Part shown: piece after piece, positions 52,023 through 61,716 of the stretch | How the letters are laid out: every line of letters begins with the position of its first letter | Numbering within the stretch: position 1 is the stretch's first letter | Assembly: GCA_963728145.1 (NCBI GenBank) | Contig: CAVSJA010000001.1 | Location: 372,001-436,000, forward strand | Origin: CAVSJA01 sp963728145 | GTDB lineage: Bacteria > Bacteroidota > Bacteroidia > Chitinophagales > Chitinophagaceae | DNA length: 64,000 nt | Reading direction: 5' to 3' | Position numbers and translations under genes: made by a program | The notes under the pieces: model-generated | The model's input: the letters and a program-made list of their open reading frames with translations, nothing else | Database searches by the model: none | Told to the model about the DNA's origin: nothing

Positions 52023-52661
52023 TTAATTAATAGGTTTCCAAATTTCAAATCCTGGCTTTTTACCCGTTATCATCTCCAATAACGAGAATAAGTATTCGTT
52101 TTGATTTTGTCCACTATCATCTGCCATTTTCTTAAAGGTATTCGTAGAGATTGGGAATAACGAAGTCAAGTCAATTTTCCATAGTCCATCTTCTTTGTAA
52201 AAATGAAAATAGAAAGGTGCTTTTTGTCCATTTGCAACAAGCTGTCCCTTCGCAAAATTTCCATCAATTGTCACGTCACCAATTGAAATATTTGCTACAC
52301 TGTTTTTACCAACCATTCCACTTTTAATTGCATAAATCAAAAGAGATTTTCCGTCAAAACTTAAAATGTCTTCTTTTGACGTCCGATGTCTTATTGAAAA
52401 AACCATTAGCTTATCAAGAATGGATAGCGTTTCAACTTTTGTTGAGTCAGCGGTTTTGACTAGCCCTAGAATGTAGCTATAATATTTTATTGTTCTGCTG
52501 TCCACAAAATTTACGGCTTCTACACCTTTATCATTTAGAACTCCTGTCTTGTAGTTGTCAAAGGATTTTTTTACAAGTTCTCCTTCGCTTTCTTGTCCAT
52601 AGGCAAATTGTCCTACGACTAATAAAAGAAAAAGTCCACCGGTTTTTACTGTTGCTGTCAT
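52023..52661 (-). CDS. Secreted protein of unknown function, NTF2-like possible
   Basis: A 212-residue protein from ATG 52661 with a signal peptide (LLLVVGQFAYGQ). Middle and C-terminal parts resemble an NTF2/DUF-type fold (GQKAPFYFHFYKEDGLWKID, a strand-turn-strand common in SnoaL/NTF2 proteins). The chain KKSFDNYKTGVLNDKGVEAVNF is a plausible helical start. It pairs with the small membrane protein; function unknown. Confidence 0.6.
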   Translation of the reverse strand: MTATVKTGGLFLLLVVGQFAYGQESEGELVKKSFDNYKTGVLNDKGVEAVNFVDSRTIKYYSYILGLVKTADSTKVETLSILDKLMVFSIRHRTSKEDILSFDGKSLLIYAIKSGMVGKNSVANISIGDVTIDGNFAKGQLVANGQKAPFYFHFYKEDGLWKIDLTSLFPISTNTFKKMADDSGQNQNEYLFSLLEMITGKKPGFEIWKPIN

Positions 52662-52830
52662 TATGTTGTTTGGTCTTTTTAAATGGCCCACAAAACTAAG
52701 ACAAGGCCTAAAATTTTAGTTGTGACTGAAACGGTATCCCGGATAAATCTATGTTTGTACTTCTCGTAGAAGTTCCAAAAAACATAAAAGCCCCGAAAGG
52801 CAATTCATCAAGGCTTCTGAAAATTTTATG

Positions 52831-52904
<74 letters not shown>

Positions 52905-53078
52905 ATTTATTTAAAAAAACTTCAAAACTCTTCGAACCAATGACCTTCCCGACTATGGTCGGGATGCTCTATCCAACTGAGCTACCGGACCATTTATTTA
53001 AAAAAACTTCAAAACTCTTCGAACCAATGACCTTCCCGACTATGGTCGGGATGCTCTATCCAACTGAGCTACCGGACC
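52905..53078 (-). repeat. Two exact 87-bp tandem copies of a truncated tRNA-like unit
   Basis: Copies 52905-52991 and 52992-53078 are identical. Each holds, on the minus strand, the tRNA 5' acceptor strand, D-arm, GAGC and A, but the anticodon arm is TCCCGACCATAGTCGGGA (a palindrome with a 4- or 8-nt loop). The T-loop (TTCGAA) is present but the 3' T-stem strand and the acceptor 3' strand are absent; a linker (about 25 nt, AGTTTTGAAG then T7) follows. They cannot fold as functional tRNAs. Confidence 0.8.
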
Positions 53079-53096
53079 TTAGATTTTGGACAGGCG

Positions 53097-53127
53097 CAAA
53101 GATAACGTGTTGCCTCTATGGGGCAAA
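53097..53127 (-). promoter_or_regulatory. Promoter of the tRNA-like array and tRNA-Arg
   Basis: On the minus strand: TTTG (53127-53124), 19 nt, TATCTTTG (53104-53097). This is a perfect match to TTTG-N19-21-TAnnTTTG. Transcription would start near 53090, pass both broken tRNA-like units, then the real tRNA-Arg. Confidence 0.75.
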
Positions 53128-53310
53128 ATCGAATCGTGGAATTGTTGTTGAATACTTTACCTTAGTACCACACCCGCCTCCTAAATACTCCTTAATAACC
53201 AAGTTCATTCTCTGCAGTTTCATCTGTCCCCATGATTCTTATCGAAACGATTCTTCTTTTCAACCTTCTGTACCTGCCTGTATTTTTTTGCTCACCATTA
53301 AATCTGCGTT

Positions 53311-54176
53311 ATGAAAAAGATTACTATTGCCTTGCTGCTGGCAGCGTGGTGCTGCTACATTATTACTTCGTGTCACAAGCCAGACGTTCCCCGCAAAAAG
53401 CATTGCCAGATCAAGATTATTGAAGGCGTCTACAATAATAGCCCTTTCCTAACAACCGGATTCATTACCAATCACGTTTACACCAACAAGCGACTGCTCG
53501 ATTCGATCACCTTCATGCCAAACTTCACAGCTGTCTCACCAGTTAATGTTAAGATTATTTACAACAACAAGGGAATTCCAGTAGAGATCAGGGATAACGC
53601 AAACAATGTTTATAAACTCATCTATCAAAACGGTCGTGTGGCAAGAATAGACAAGCTCGGTACAGATAACTTGTTTCATACCGCATTCACGCTTTTATAT
53701 GATTCGCTGGGCAGGATAATTGAGGCAGTCGAGCGAGACCTAGTTCTGCAACAAGGTGGGAATATCAAGGGAACTCTAGAAACTATGTCCGCAAGTCCAT
53801 TTTGTTTGACTTAAGCACGCAACCGGGACTAGAGCTCTATTTGAGATTCGATTACCAATATGACGATAAGGTAAATCCAATGACTACCTGGCCCAATACC
53901 ACACTCATTCCTTTTTACTTTGAATTGGGTGAAAACCGTACCCTACGATTGGAACCCATACCTGAAAATAACTGGGTGTATCAAGCCGTGTTCGCACCTT
54001 TACGCGGATTTCCGTTAATAGCCTGGGAGTATTTTTATACGTATCAGTATGATGATGTGTATCCAGTAAAATATGACCTCAGGGTGGTAAGGTACACTAT
54101 GTTCGGTGTTGCCGGTACTACAACGGGAACAACAAACTTTACATACGACTGTGCCGACAATCACGCGAATTTCTGA
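53311..54176 (+). pseudogene. Lipoprotein of unknown function, split by a one-base frameshift
   Basis: A signal peptide with lipobox ITSCHKPD (Cys at about 21) begins frame 1; the protein carries NVKIIYNNKGIPVEIRDNA and YQNGRVARIDKLG repeats of the Bacteroidota YD-like/DUF4595 type. Frame 1 breaks near 53755-53760 (GGTGGG), and the frame continues EYQGNSRNYVRKSIL and on to 54176. Length 866 nt (3n+2) shows one base missing; a fourth G would restore it and give about 288 residues. Sequencing error is possible. Function is unknown. Confidence 0.7.
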
Positions 54177-54214
54177 GAGAATACTCAAACATAATTATGA
54201 CGCATAAAAAATAA

Positions 54215-54234
54215 ACCCCCGCAAAGGCGGGGGT
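54215..54234. terminator. Intrinsic terminator
   Basis: ACCCCCGC-AAAG-GCGGGGGT flanked by A-rich (left) and ATAT (right). It ends the frameshifted lipoprotein gene. Confidence 0.75.
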
Positions 54235-54280
54235 CCATATTAGTCCGAGTAAATATAGTACTCCTTGTCTCCCTTGTGAT

Positions 54281-54313
54281 CTAACCTCGTTAACCTTGTC
54301 AACCTTGTCAACA
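54281..54313. repeat. 9-bp word array (CTTGTCAAC family), single arm
   Basis: CTCGTTAAC, CTTGTCAAC, CTTGTCAAC; same family as 735-889. No facing arm. Confidence 0.7.
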
Positions 54314-54485
54314 CATAACTATATTAGCAATTGACCATTTAATGTGTTATCTTCACCGACAGCAATTGAGATTTACAACACTAAGACAGAAATAAATATT
54401 TTGTCTACTTTCCTCGTTCAATTTATTCCTTTCTACCTTTTTTTTGTTCCTGCTCAGCGATTTTTCACTTTTTTAATCAGATAAC

Positions 54486-54773
54486 ATGAACATGTTTGTT
54501 TCAAACCTGGGTTTTCACGTTTCAGATGAAAACCTCAAAAGCCTATTTTCACCTTTTGGCGAAGTAAGCTCAGCTAAAATAATAACAGATCGCGTAACAG
54601 GCAGATCCCGTGGATTTGGTTTTGTGCAAATGCCTCAGGATGCCGAAGCGGGAATCGCCCTTTTGAAACTCGAAGGGTATGAGATTAATGGAAGAAAGAT
54701 CTCTGTCTCGAAAGCAAAGCCAAGGAGTAATGATGACCCTTCATCGAAGATCAGCAACTCCCCATGGAAATAG
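54486..54773 (+). CDS. RNA-binding protein with a single RRM domain
   Basis: A 95-residue RRM protein: RNP2 is MFVSNL (3-8) and RNP1 is RGFGFVQM (about 42-49), with the short Asp/Ser-rich tail. Bacterial RRM proteins of this size bind U-rich or structured RNA and often act in cold or stress response. It is a single-gene unit with a terminator (54800-54824). Confidence 0.92.
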   Translation: MNMFVSNLGFHVSDENLKSLFSPFGEVSSAKIITDRVTGRSRGFGFVQMPQDAEAGIALLKLEGYEINGRKISVSKAKPRSNDDPSSKISNSPWK

Positions 54774-54799
54774 AAGAGCAAGAATCAAGCTCAAATAAC

Positions 54800-54824
54800 T
54801 GCCCTGGAAATGGATTTCAGGGCA
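54800..54824 (+). terminator. Intrinsic terminator after RRM gene
   Basis: TGCCCTG pairs with CAGGGCA (inner AAAT/ATTT as well) and TTTAGTTTTG follows. Confidence 0.7.
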
Positions 54825-54884
54825 TTTAGTTTTGTCCATATTAAAATCGCCTGAACATTATTTGTGTGAACCACTAATTTCCAT

Positions 54885-56348
54885 ATGAAAATACAGGTTA
54901 ACAGAACCAGGATAAGATTAAATCCTGATTTTAAAAAAGTAATACCCAGGTTTTTTAATACCGGCATTGAACGATCTGAGGCGTTAATCGATAAAATATT
55001 GCATATTTCTGATAGCGAAGTGAATAAATTATTGGGCCAGGTTTTTAATGAATTTCACAACCGTTACCAGGACATTCAGGAGATCTTTGAAAAACATTTC
55101 GCATTAATAAAAAATCTTTTACCGGAAAATGGAGAAGTTGTCCTGTCAAAAGAAAAAAAACTGCTGATCGGTTCTTATTTCACAATGGAATATTCTTTAG
55201 AAGCCGCAGCCCTGTTCAATCCATCAGTAGTTGAAGATCCCGATCAGTCAGGGACAAAACCCGGTGAGAAGAATGTGATCATAAGTTTCAGGGCTACAGG
55301 AGAGGGCCATATCTCTTCCCTGGTATTCAAAAGAGGAAAGCTGGACGAAAATGCCAAACTTAATATTGAACCATCAGGGAAGTTTATGAAGGAGGGGTTA
55401 ATTACACAAAAAAGGTGGAATAATAAATCTGCGTTTGCGCAATTGCTTTGGCAAATACCATTGACGGACCCTATCCGGGTAAATATCCTGGGCCAGTTAC
55501 AGGATAATTTTACTTACAAAGAAATAGAATCGGTCATGAAGACTGCCTTGCTGTCTGTTGATTCCCCTACAGAAAGGAACAAGCTTAAGTATGATATCCT
55601 GAGCATGGTAAATACCAGTTATGAAGTGCATTTTCCTCCTGAGTCGTTGATTTCAGAGCGTGTTATTTTTCCGGTAACCTTTACCGAGAAGAACGGCATT
55701 GAAGATGCCAGGTTTGTTAAATTTTCCGATGATGATGGCAACATTACCTATAACGCAACCTATACGGCTTATGACGGTTCTTTCATATTGCCTCACTTAA
55801 TTGAAACAAAAGATTTTTTGCGTTTTAAAATGTCTCCGCTTCATGGAAAGGCGGCTGTCAATAAGAATCTTGCTTTATTCCCAAGAAAGATCAATGGCAA
55901 ATACGCAATGCTTTCCCGCATTGACGGGATCAACAATTACATAATGTTTTCAGATGATCTGTATTTATGGGAAACAGCTACCTTACTGCAAAAACCTGAA
56001 TATCTCTGGGAGTTTGTACAAATCGGGAATGGGGGTTCTCCTATTGAAACAGAAAGAGGATGGCTCGTCATCACCCATGGAGTGGGACCAATGCGGAAAT
56101 ATTGCCTGGGTGCATGTTTGCTGGATTTAAATGATCCAACGAAAGAATTAGGAAGATTAAAAGAACCGCTCCTGATGCCTAATGAAGACGAAAGACATGG
56201 ATATGTCCCAAATGTGGTGTATTCCTGCGGATCCATCATTCATCAGAATAAACTGTTTATTCCCTATGCCGTGTCGGATCACGCAACTTCCTTTGCTACT
56301 ATTCCAATTGAAGAATTATTAGATGAAATAATGAATACAGGCGAATAA
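54885..56348 (+). CDS. GH130 family glycoside phosphorylase/hydrolase-like protein
   Basis: A 487-residue protein whose C-terminal 300 residues form a five-bladed propeller of the GH130 type. Blade features: GNITYNATYTAYDGSF, KAAVNKNLALFPRKINGKYA, GGSPIETERGWLVITHGVG and HGYVPNVVYSCGSI (phosphate/sugar-site loops). GH130 enzymes phosphorolyse beta-mannosides such as Man-GlcNAc or beta-1,2-mannooligosaccharides. The N-terminal 200 residues are a helical extension. It is convergent with a GT4/(alpha/alpha)6/GT4 operon, suggesting one mannan-type pathway. Confidence 0.82.
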   Translation: MKIQVNRTRIRLNPDFKKVIPRFFNTGIERSEALIDKILHISDSEVNKLLGQVFNEFHNRYQDIQEIFEKHFALIKNLLPENGEVVLSKEKKLLIGSYFTMEYSLEAAALFNPSVVEDPDQSGTKPGEKNVIISFRATGEGHISSLVFKRGKLDENAKLNIEPSGKFMKEGLITQKRWNNKSAFAQLLWQIPLTDPIRVNILGQLQDNFTYKEIESVMKTALLSVDSPTERNKLKYDILSMVNTSYEVHFPPESLISERVIFPVTFTEKNGIEDARFVKFSDDDGNITYNATYTAYDGSFILPHLIETKDFLRFKMSPLHGKAAVNKNLALFPRKINGKYAMLSRIDGINNYIMFSDDLYLWETATLLQKPEYLWEFVQIGNGGSPIETERGWLVITHGVGPMRKYCLGACLLDLNDPTKELGRLKEPLLMPNEDERHGYVPNVVYSCGSIIHQNKLFIPYAVSDHATSFATIPIEELLDEIMNTGE

Positions 56349-56353
56349 GCGCT

Positions 56354-57374
56354 TTACAGACCATTGGAGGTCCTTACTATTTTATGATAAAGTTGCATAT
56401 AATGAAGTGCCATCACCTGGCTGCTGAACTTATCCATAGCATGCATCCGGCAATTTTGCCTTTCAATGCTTTTTATATTACTCACCGCAAGAACGGCGTC
56501 CTGGATAGATTTCACTAAAAAACCGGTTTGTCCCATCAACAATTAATTCTTTCATAGAACCCCGGTCAAAAGCAATTACTGGAGTACCACACATCATTGC
56601 TTCAACAACACTGAGTCCAAACGGTTCTTCAAAACTTATCGGATGTAATAATGCAATTGCATTCCCTAAAATCTTATTGCGCTCTTCCGGGCCAACATTT
56701 CCGTTGTAGGTGATCGTTGAGTCATTCAGATAAGGAGAAACCATTTCTTTAAAATAGGATTCGTCCTGGATCAGCCCGCAAAGGATTAATCTTTTATTGG
56801 ATTGAACAGCTATCTGGATAGCCTCATGCGCTCCTTTATCCGGATGAATCCTTCCGAAGTACAATAAATAATCACCCTGACCATCACCAAACTCAAATTG
56901 CTTCTCATCTATCCCATTGTAAACAGTATCCAGATATTGCAATTCAGGGTGCCTGTCGCTGTTACTGATAGAAACATAATGAGTATGTTTATTGTATTTT
57001 TTAAATACTGGTAATATTTGTGTGGAGGAGAACCCATGTATGGTAGTAATAACCGGAGGCTGGATTAGCCGGGAATAGGTTAAGGGGAGAAAATCAAAAT
57101 GGTTATGGATGATGGAAAACTCTGAAGCCCGTTCCATAAGTTGCGATATGTGGAGACATTCCCAAACTTTTGCATCATCAGGACATTCTCCCAAAGGACT
57201 TTCGCGGACTGATTGAAGTTTTGCCCGGGTAACAGAATCGCCGGTAGCAAATAAAGTTACATCAACACCGTTTTTTATCAATGATTCTGTTAATACTGAT
57301 GCCACTTGTTCCCAGGGGCCATAATTCCTTGGTGGCGTCCTCCAGGTAACGGGAGAAAGGATGGCTACTTTCAT
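56354..57374 (-). pseudogene. GT4 glycosyltransferase, split by a one-base frameshift
   Basis: From ATG 57374 (MKVAILSPVTWRTPP) the GT4 fold is clear: VTTIHGFSS, YLLYFGRIHPDKGAHEAI and SFEEPFGLSVVEAMMCGTPVIA. At about 56530-56536 (GATGGGACAAACC on the minus strand) the frame shifts; the continuing frame reads GQTGFLVKSIQDAVLAV and ends at 56354. Length 1021 nt is 3n+1, and removing one base gives about 339 residues with GSMKELIVDGQTGFLV, as the family needs. The upstream gene overlaps by 4 nt (ATGA). Confidence 0.75.
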
Positions 57375-58456
57375 TTTGCTAATGCTAAAGCTACTACCAT
57401 GTGCGATATCCAATAGGCCAAGGTACTTTCAGCTCCCTGATTCAAATTGATTCCCTCATGATGCAAACCATCAGCACAACCGCCGGTTGCCGGATCGTAC
57501 AAGGGCAGCCCTAAATCATTCTTTCCCAGAAACCATTGATAACTCTTATACATACGTTCTTTATACTCCTGCTCCTGAGTGACGCGGTGTGCCTGTTGAT
57601 AAAAAAGCACCATTGCCATTACATCAATACCCTGCTGATCAAATTGTGCTGCGATTCCCTTTCTTTTTAACCATCCCTGGTTTCCTATTGGTCTGAGGAT
57701 TCCATTAAAAAATACTTTTGATTCAAGGAAATTCATTGATTCAAAAGCAATCAGGAAATATTCTTCATTCTTTGTTACTTCGTAAGCAGTCAATAAAGCG
57801 AGCGGCATAATGGCGTTATCATAAGTAAGAACAGGCTCAAACCAATTCCAGTCGACACCATGATTTTCGTTATACATGCTCACCAGCTTATTGGAAAGTT
57901 TGATCACCATATTCCTTTTCTCATCGTCTGGGAATTGATATTTTATGATCTGGCAAATACCAATAATCGAATTGGCTATGCCCCGCAATGAACCAAGCTG
58001 ATCAACATGAGGGTATGCTTTTGAAAATATTTCCATGCCTGTCTTGATCGATAAAGGTGAAGGCCCTTCATTGATCAAAAATCCAAGCGCCAAAAGGGTT
58101 CTACCAAAAGAATCCTCCGAACCACGCTCTTCCGGACTGACTTTGGAATAACTCAAAAAATTTCTGAAATACCCCTCATCCGTTTGCATGTAATGAATAA
58201 AACTCAGGTAGACGGGAAGCAGTTGGGAAGCAATTTTATTTTTCTTTGTCTTGAACGCCCATACGGACAGCAGCAAGGCCCGTGAATTATCATCAATGCA
58301 ATACCCTTCCTTCCGGTTTGGCATGTTAAATACGGCATGTTGAATTATACCTGTATGATCCGTTAAATTGCTTATATGTTGAAAATTTACTTCCGGCAAT
58401 TTTACCGGTGTAAACAAATTGGGATTTTTAGCAATCAAAACATCTTCTCTTACCAT
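57371..58456 (-). CDS. (alpha/alpha)6-barrel glycan-processing protein of unknown activity
   Basis: A 361-residue, largely helical protein with repeated aromatic motifs (CIDDNSRALLLSVWAF, DSFGRTLLALGFL, WNWFEPVLTYDNAIMPLALL, FDQQGIDVMAMVLFYQ), consistent with an (alpha/alpha)6 toroid as in glycosidases or epimerases. It lies between two GT4 genes and opposite a GH130 gene. It starts 18 nt after the upstream GT4 stop and its TGA overlaps the next ATG by 4 nt. A catalytic pair cannot be named from sequence. Confidence 0.65.
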   Translation of the reverse strand: MVREDVLIAKNPNLFTPVKLPEVNFQHISNLTDHTGIIQHAVFNMPNRKEGYCIDDNSRALLLSVWAFKTKKNKIASQLLPVYLSFIHYMQTDEGYFRNFLSYSKVSPEERGSEDSFGRTLLALGFLINEGPSPLSIKTGMEIFSKAYPHVDQLGSLRGIANSIIGICQIIKYQFPDDEKRNMVIKLSNKLVSMYNENHGVDWNWFEPVLTYDNAIMPLALLTAYEVTKNEEYFLIAFESMNFLESKVFFNGILRPIGNQGWLKRKGIAAQFDQQGIDVMAMVLFYQQAHRVTQEQEYKERMYKSYQWFLGKNDLGLPLYDPATGGCADGLHHEGINLNQGAESTLAYWISHMVVALALAK

Positions 58457-58473
58457 TTCAAAATTTTTAAGAA

Positions 58474-59682
58474 TTATCCGGTTAATTGAGGCGACAATTT
58501 AATTGGAAAGACATTCTTCCCAAGTACTTCAGAAATCAGGTGCATTTGTTCACATGCTACTTTTTTCCATGATGTTTCCCTGGTTTTCAAAAAAGCATTA
58601 TGTCGCATTTGCTTTCTCAACGCTTCATTTTGTAAAAGACTGATCGCACTTTCAGCTAATTGATGGTCCTTCCCCGGTTCGAGGATGATACCAGTTTTTT
58701 CATCCAACATCTCGTTTGCCAACACAAATGAATTTGAAATAATGGGACAACCCGCACTCATAGCATAGAGGAATGTACCACTTACAGCCTGGTAGGGATC
58801 CTTCGAAGTAAACAGGTAAATGTCTGTCAATGCCAGATACTCCATAAGTTTTGCGGTCGGCGCGTACTCATTTATTAACCGTACATTTTTCTGAAGATCA
58901 TTATCATCAATTAATTGTTGTAGAAAATTCCTGTATTTCTCACCTTCCTGCTTCAAGAGGTTAGGATGAGTATTTCCTAAAACAACGTATATCGCTTCAG
59001 GAAACTTCAAACTGATCTCTTTCATTGCTATAATGCCCTTCTCTATTCCCTTGTTGGGGCTTAATAAGCCAAAGGTGGTTAGCACCAACTTGTTTGCGAG
59101 GTTGTACTTTGATTTCAATTCCTCGGCGCTGATGGTGCTGTTCGTATGTGTTCCATGTGGTATAATGCAGATCTTATTCGGGTTCACCTGGTAGTCTTCC
59201 CTGAGTAATCTGGCTGAATGCTCCGTCATCACAATTATTTTTTCCGAGAGCATTGCGATAGATTGAACGATTTTGACCCTTTTTGGATCAGCGCCAGGTA
59301 AAACGGTATGAAACCTGACAATAAAGGGCTTATTAATCAGTGCCATAAAACCCAGCAGGTATTCACCCAAATACCCGCCATACAAACCAAATTCATGTTC
59401 AATGCAAATGAGACGAATGGAAGGATCCCTATTGATAATGCCCGCGGCGTCAATACAGGAATCAAGTTGATGACCATCCATAATCATACTTACCGGAGAA
59501 TCATAAAAACCTACATCAACTTTTTTATCCAGGGAACATACACTTATTGGGAATTGTCTTTTAGTTTCAGGTGTAATGGCATTTACCAGGTCCGATGTAA
59601 AACTGGCTATTCCGCATTTCACCGGAGGAAATGTACTAATGAATAGAATCCCAGATTGTGGAACAGATTTAATCATGAACAT
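58474..59682 (-). CDS. GT4 family glycosyltransferase
   Basis: A 402-residue retaining glycosyltransferase, GT-B fold. GILFISTFPPVKCGIASF at the start, ILFISTFPP, and the C-terminal TFGLLSPNKGIEKGIIAM and LALTDIYLFTSKDPYQAVSGTFLYAMSAG segments (split) are typical of GT4. The MFMI start may be shortened by two codons. It is the first gene of the three-gene operon (GT4, (alpha/alpha)6, GT4). Donor and acceptor are unknown. Confidence 0.85.
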   Translation of the reverse strand: MFMIKSVPQSGILFISTFPPVKCGIASFTSDLVNAITPETKRQFPISVCSLDKKVDVGFYDSPVSMIMDGHQLDSCIDAAGIINRDPSIRLICIEHEFGLYGGYLGEYLLGFMALINKPFIVRFHTVLPGADPKRVKIVQSIAMLSEKIIVMTEHSARLLREDYQVNPNKICIIPHGTHTNSTISAEELKSKYNLANKLVLTTFGLLSPNKGIEKGIIAMKEISLKFPEAIYVVLGNTHPNLLKQEGEKYRNFLQQLIDDNDLQKNVRLINEYAPTAKLMEYLALTDIYLFTSKDPYQAVSGTFLYAMSAGCPIISNSFVLANEMLDEKTGIILEPGKDHQLAESAISLLQNEALRKQMRHNAFLKTRETSWKKVACEQMHLISEVLGKNVFPIKLSPQLTG

Positions 59683-60022
59683 TATTTAGATAGTAAGAAA
59701 ATTGCAGTAATAATTTATTTACTGCCTAACAAAAACAAAACCTTAAATCCTTTTAAACAATAAACAGAGAAAAACAGTCAAGAATTGCTTAAAACGGTTG
59801 GGCAAGGGAGAAGAAGCAGGAAGAAGGTCTTATATCGCTAAAGGTAACTTAATTAATGCGGGATACCTATTATATTAATTGGATGATAATTGCCAATCAA
59901 AGTCAGAAATTAATTGAGTTTGATTCATTTGAATTTTTCTTTCTCATACATTTTATCATATAAAATAAAAACCCTCCCTTTGCAAGCGGGAGGGAAAGGA
60001 TAATTCGATTTTATTACGGGGA
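59683..60022. other. 340-nt gap with one terminator
   Basis: Between the GT4 start and the thioredoxin stop I see the terminator at 59960-59994 and otherwise AT-rich sequence without a gene or repeat array. Confidence 0.5.
59960..59994 (-). terminator. Intrinsic terminator of thioredoxin-like gene
   Basis: CCCTCCC (59972-59978) pairs with GGGAGGG (59988-59994); on the minus strand TTTTTATTTTATA follows. Confidence 0.75.
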
Positions 60023-60628
60023 CTAAATTCGTTTGATGCTACAGCCCACACTCTTACTTTGCTTTACACTCACATCCTTGCCGTTTGAAGCTTCATCAAT
60101 AGCTTCTTTGAGGTGCTTACGGCTTACATTAGCCGCATTATTTGGACTGTCATCAATCGCTCCATGATACACCAGCTTACCATTCTTGTCAAACAGGAAA
60201 CATTCCGGAGTCCTGTTTGCACCGAATGCGTCAGCAAGCTCATTGTTCTTGTCAACTGCATAGGTCCACTTATAGCCCTGGCCCTTCGCATATTCTTTCA
60301 TTGCTTCATAGGAATCATCATCACTGCGGGTACCTTCATTTGAATTGAGGAGCACCACACCAACTTTCTTGTCCAATGCATACTGGCAGATCTCTTTAGT
60401 CCTGTCCTGGTGCTTGATCACAACGGGGCAGGTATTGCAACTAAACATGACCAGCAAGCCATTCTCTTTCACAGAACCTTTCAAAGTAACTTCCTGTCCA
60501 CTGATATCTTTCATCTTAACATCAGGCTTGGGAATTGCGGCTCCCAATGGAAGTGGATCCTCAGTTATTTTGAATGCGGAAATAATTATGGCGGTTAAAA
60601 GCAGAGAGAATAATAAGAGCTTTTTCAT
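60023..60628 (-). CDS. Thioredoxin-like (AhpC/TSA-redoxin) exported protein
   Basis: A 201-residue thiol-redox protein: signal peptide (1-20), then LKGSVKENGLLVMFSCNTCPVV (split) with a CNTC motif in the active site, and FGANRTPECFLFDKNGKLVYHG. It resembles exported redoxins of the TlpA/AhpC group that reduce thiols or peroxides in the periplasm. The start 60628 opens the signal peptide; 16 upstream codons are open. It is monocistronic with a terminator. Confidence 0.85.
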   Translation of the reverse strand: MKKLLLFSLLLTAIIISAFKITEDPLPLGAAIPKPDVKMKDISGQEVTLKGSVKENGLLVMFSCNTCPVVIKHQDRTKEICQYALDKKVGVVLLNSNEGTRSDDDSYEAMKEYAKGQGYKWTYAVDKNNELADAFGANRTPECFLFDKNGKLVYHGAIDDSPNNAANVSRKHLKEAIDEASNGKDVSVKQSKSVGCSIKRI

Positions 60629-60705
60629 ATCAAGTGGTTTTATATGAGAAAAGATAACAAAAATCCTGTTATGCAATCGGTTGATTTTTTCGGATGGCTG
60701 TTAGA

Positions 60706-61716
60706 TTATTTGACTGGTTCAACCGGCTTGGCAGCCTCTGCTTCTTCCCGCAATTTTTGTTCCGCTTCATGCCTGGCACGTTCCTCAGCCATGGCTTTGA
60801 TAGAATGTATGCTTACATTTAATTCATAACCAATCAATAGGATGAGTGAATTAAAATAAATAAGCAACATTAAAATTAGAATGGTCCCTATAGATCCATA
60901 CACCCTGTTATAGGTGCCGAAATTGTTTACCCAGTATGAAAAACCAAAAGTTAAAAGAATAATAAGCGTGGTTGTAAGGATTGCACCCGGGGAGGAAAGC
61001 CTCCACCTTTTATGAACGGCTGGTGCATACTTGTAAATGAATGCAATGGAGTAAAAGAACATGGCGAGAATGATCAATGAACGGACAAGCCTGATCATCC
61101 ATCTTGTTGTTTCATCTTTTACGCTCAGCCATTCAAAAATTGCTCTCAAAATAACACCTTGAGTTGTCACTAATACAACAACCGTCGCGATCACCATCAA
61201 CACTAATACCGTAGTAAGCTTGATCGCCATCCATCGCTCCTGGAAATAATTTCGTTTATTGCTATAGATGAGGGAACGGTTAAATGAATGCATGATGCCG
61301 ATCACTGCGTTCGAAGCATAATAGATGGCAACTACAAAGCCGATAGAAAGCAGGCTGCTTCTCTCTTTAAATAAAAAATCATCCAGAAAGCCTTTTATCA
61401 GTTCATAAGTATTCGCGTTGGGGGTTAGGTCTCGCGTCAATACCAGTATTTGATTGGCGATCTCTTTTGAAATGAAGGGCATGTAGGGGATAAGTGTACA
61501 AAGAAAGATGGTTGCGGCCGGAATTGCCATGAGCAGGTTGAATGAAATCGCAGCGGCCCTTTCGTTTAAACCAACTTTTTTAACCTGGCTCAAGAAAAAA
61601 ACGATCACGTCGTAAAGCGGAACACCTTCGAAACCCGGTAAAATAATCTTCTTACTCTTTTCTGTCAGAAACCGAATAAAGGGGAGATTTAATATGAACC
61701 TTTCGATTTTCGTCAT
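60706..61716 (-). CDS. YihY/virulence factor BrkB family membrane protein
   Basis: A 336-residue membrane protein with about six hydrophobic segments, among them AAAISFNLLMAIPAATIFLC, IGFVVAIYYASNAVIGIM and VRSLIILAMFFYSIAFIY. The YihY/BrkB family (formerly linked to RNase BN by mistake) has no firm function. Its start overlaps the MltG stop by 4 nt (ATGA), so translation is coupled. The C-terminus is a charged Glu/Ala-rich tail. Confidence 0.9.
   Translation of the reverse strand: MTKIERFILNLPFIRFLTEKSKKIILPGFEGVPLYDVIVFFLSQVKKVGLNERAAAISFNLLMAIPAATIFLCTLIPYMPFISKEIANQILVLTRDLTPNANTYELIKGFLDDFLFKERSSLLSIGFVVAIYYASNAVIGIMHSFNRSLIYSNKRNYFQERWMAIKLTTVLVLMVIATVVVLVTTQGVILRAIFEWLSVKDETTRWMIRLVRSLIILAMFFYSIAFIYKYAPAVHKRWRLSSPGAILTTTLIILLTFGFSYWVNNFGTYNRVYGSIGTILILMLLIYFNSLILLIGYELNVSIHSIKAMAEERARHEAEQKLREEAEAAKPVEPVK

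Larger units (their letters stand above)
54177..54485. other. 309-nt gap before the RRM gene: terminator, short array, AT-rich leader
   Basis: It holds a GC-rich terminator (54215-54234), the array CTTGTCAAC (54281-54313) and a long AT-rich stretch before ATG 54486 with no clear TAnnTTTG box. The long untranslated leader upstream of an RRM protein may be regulatory, but I cannot define an element. Confidence 0.4.
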
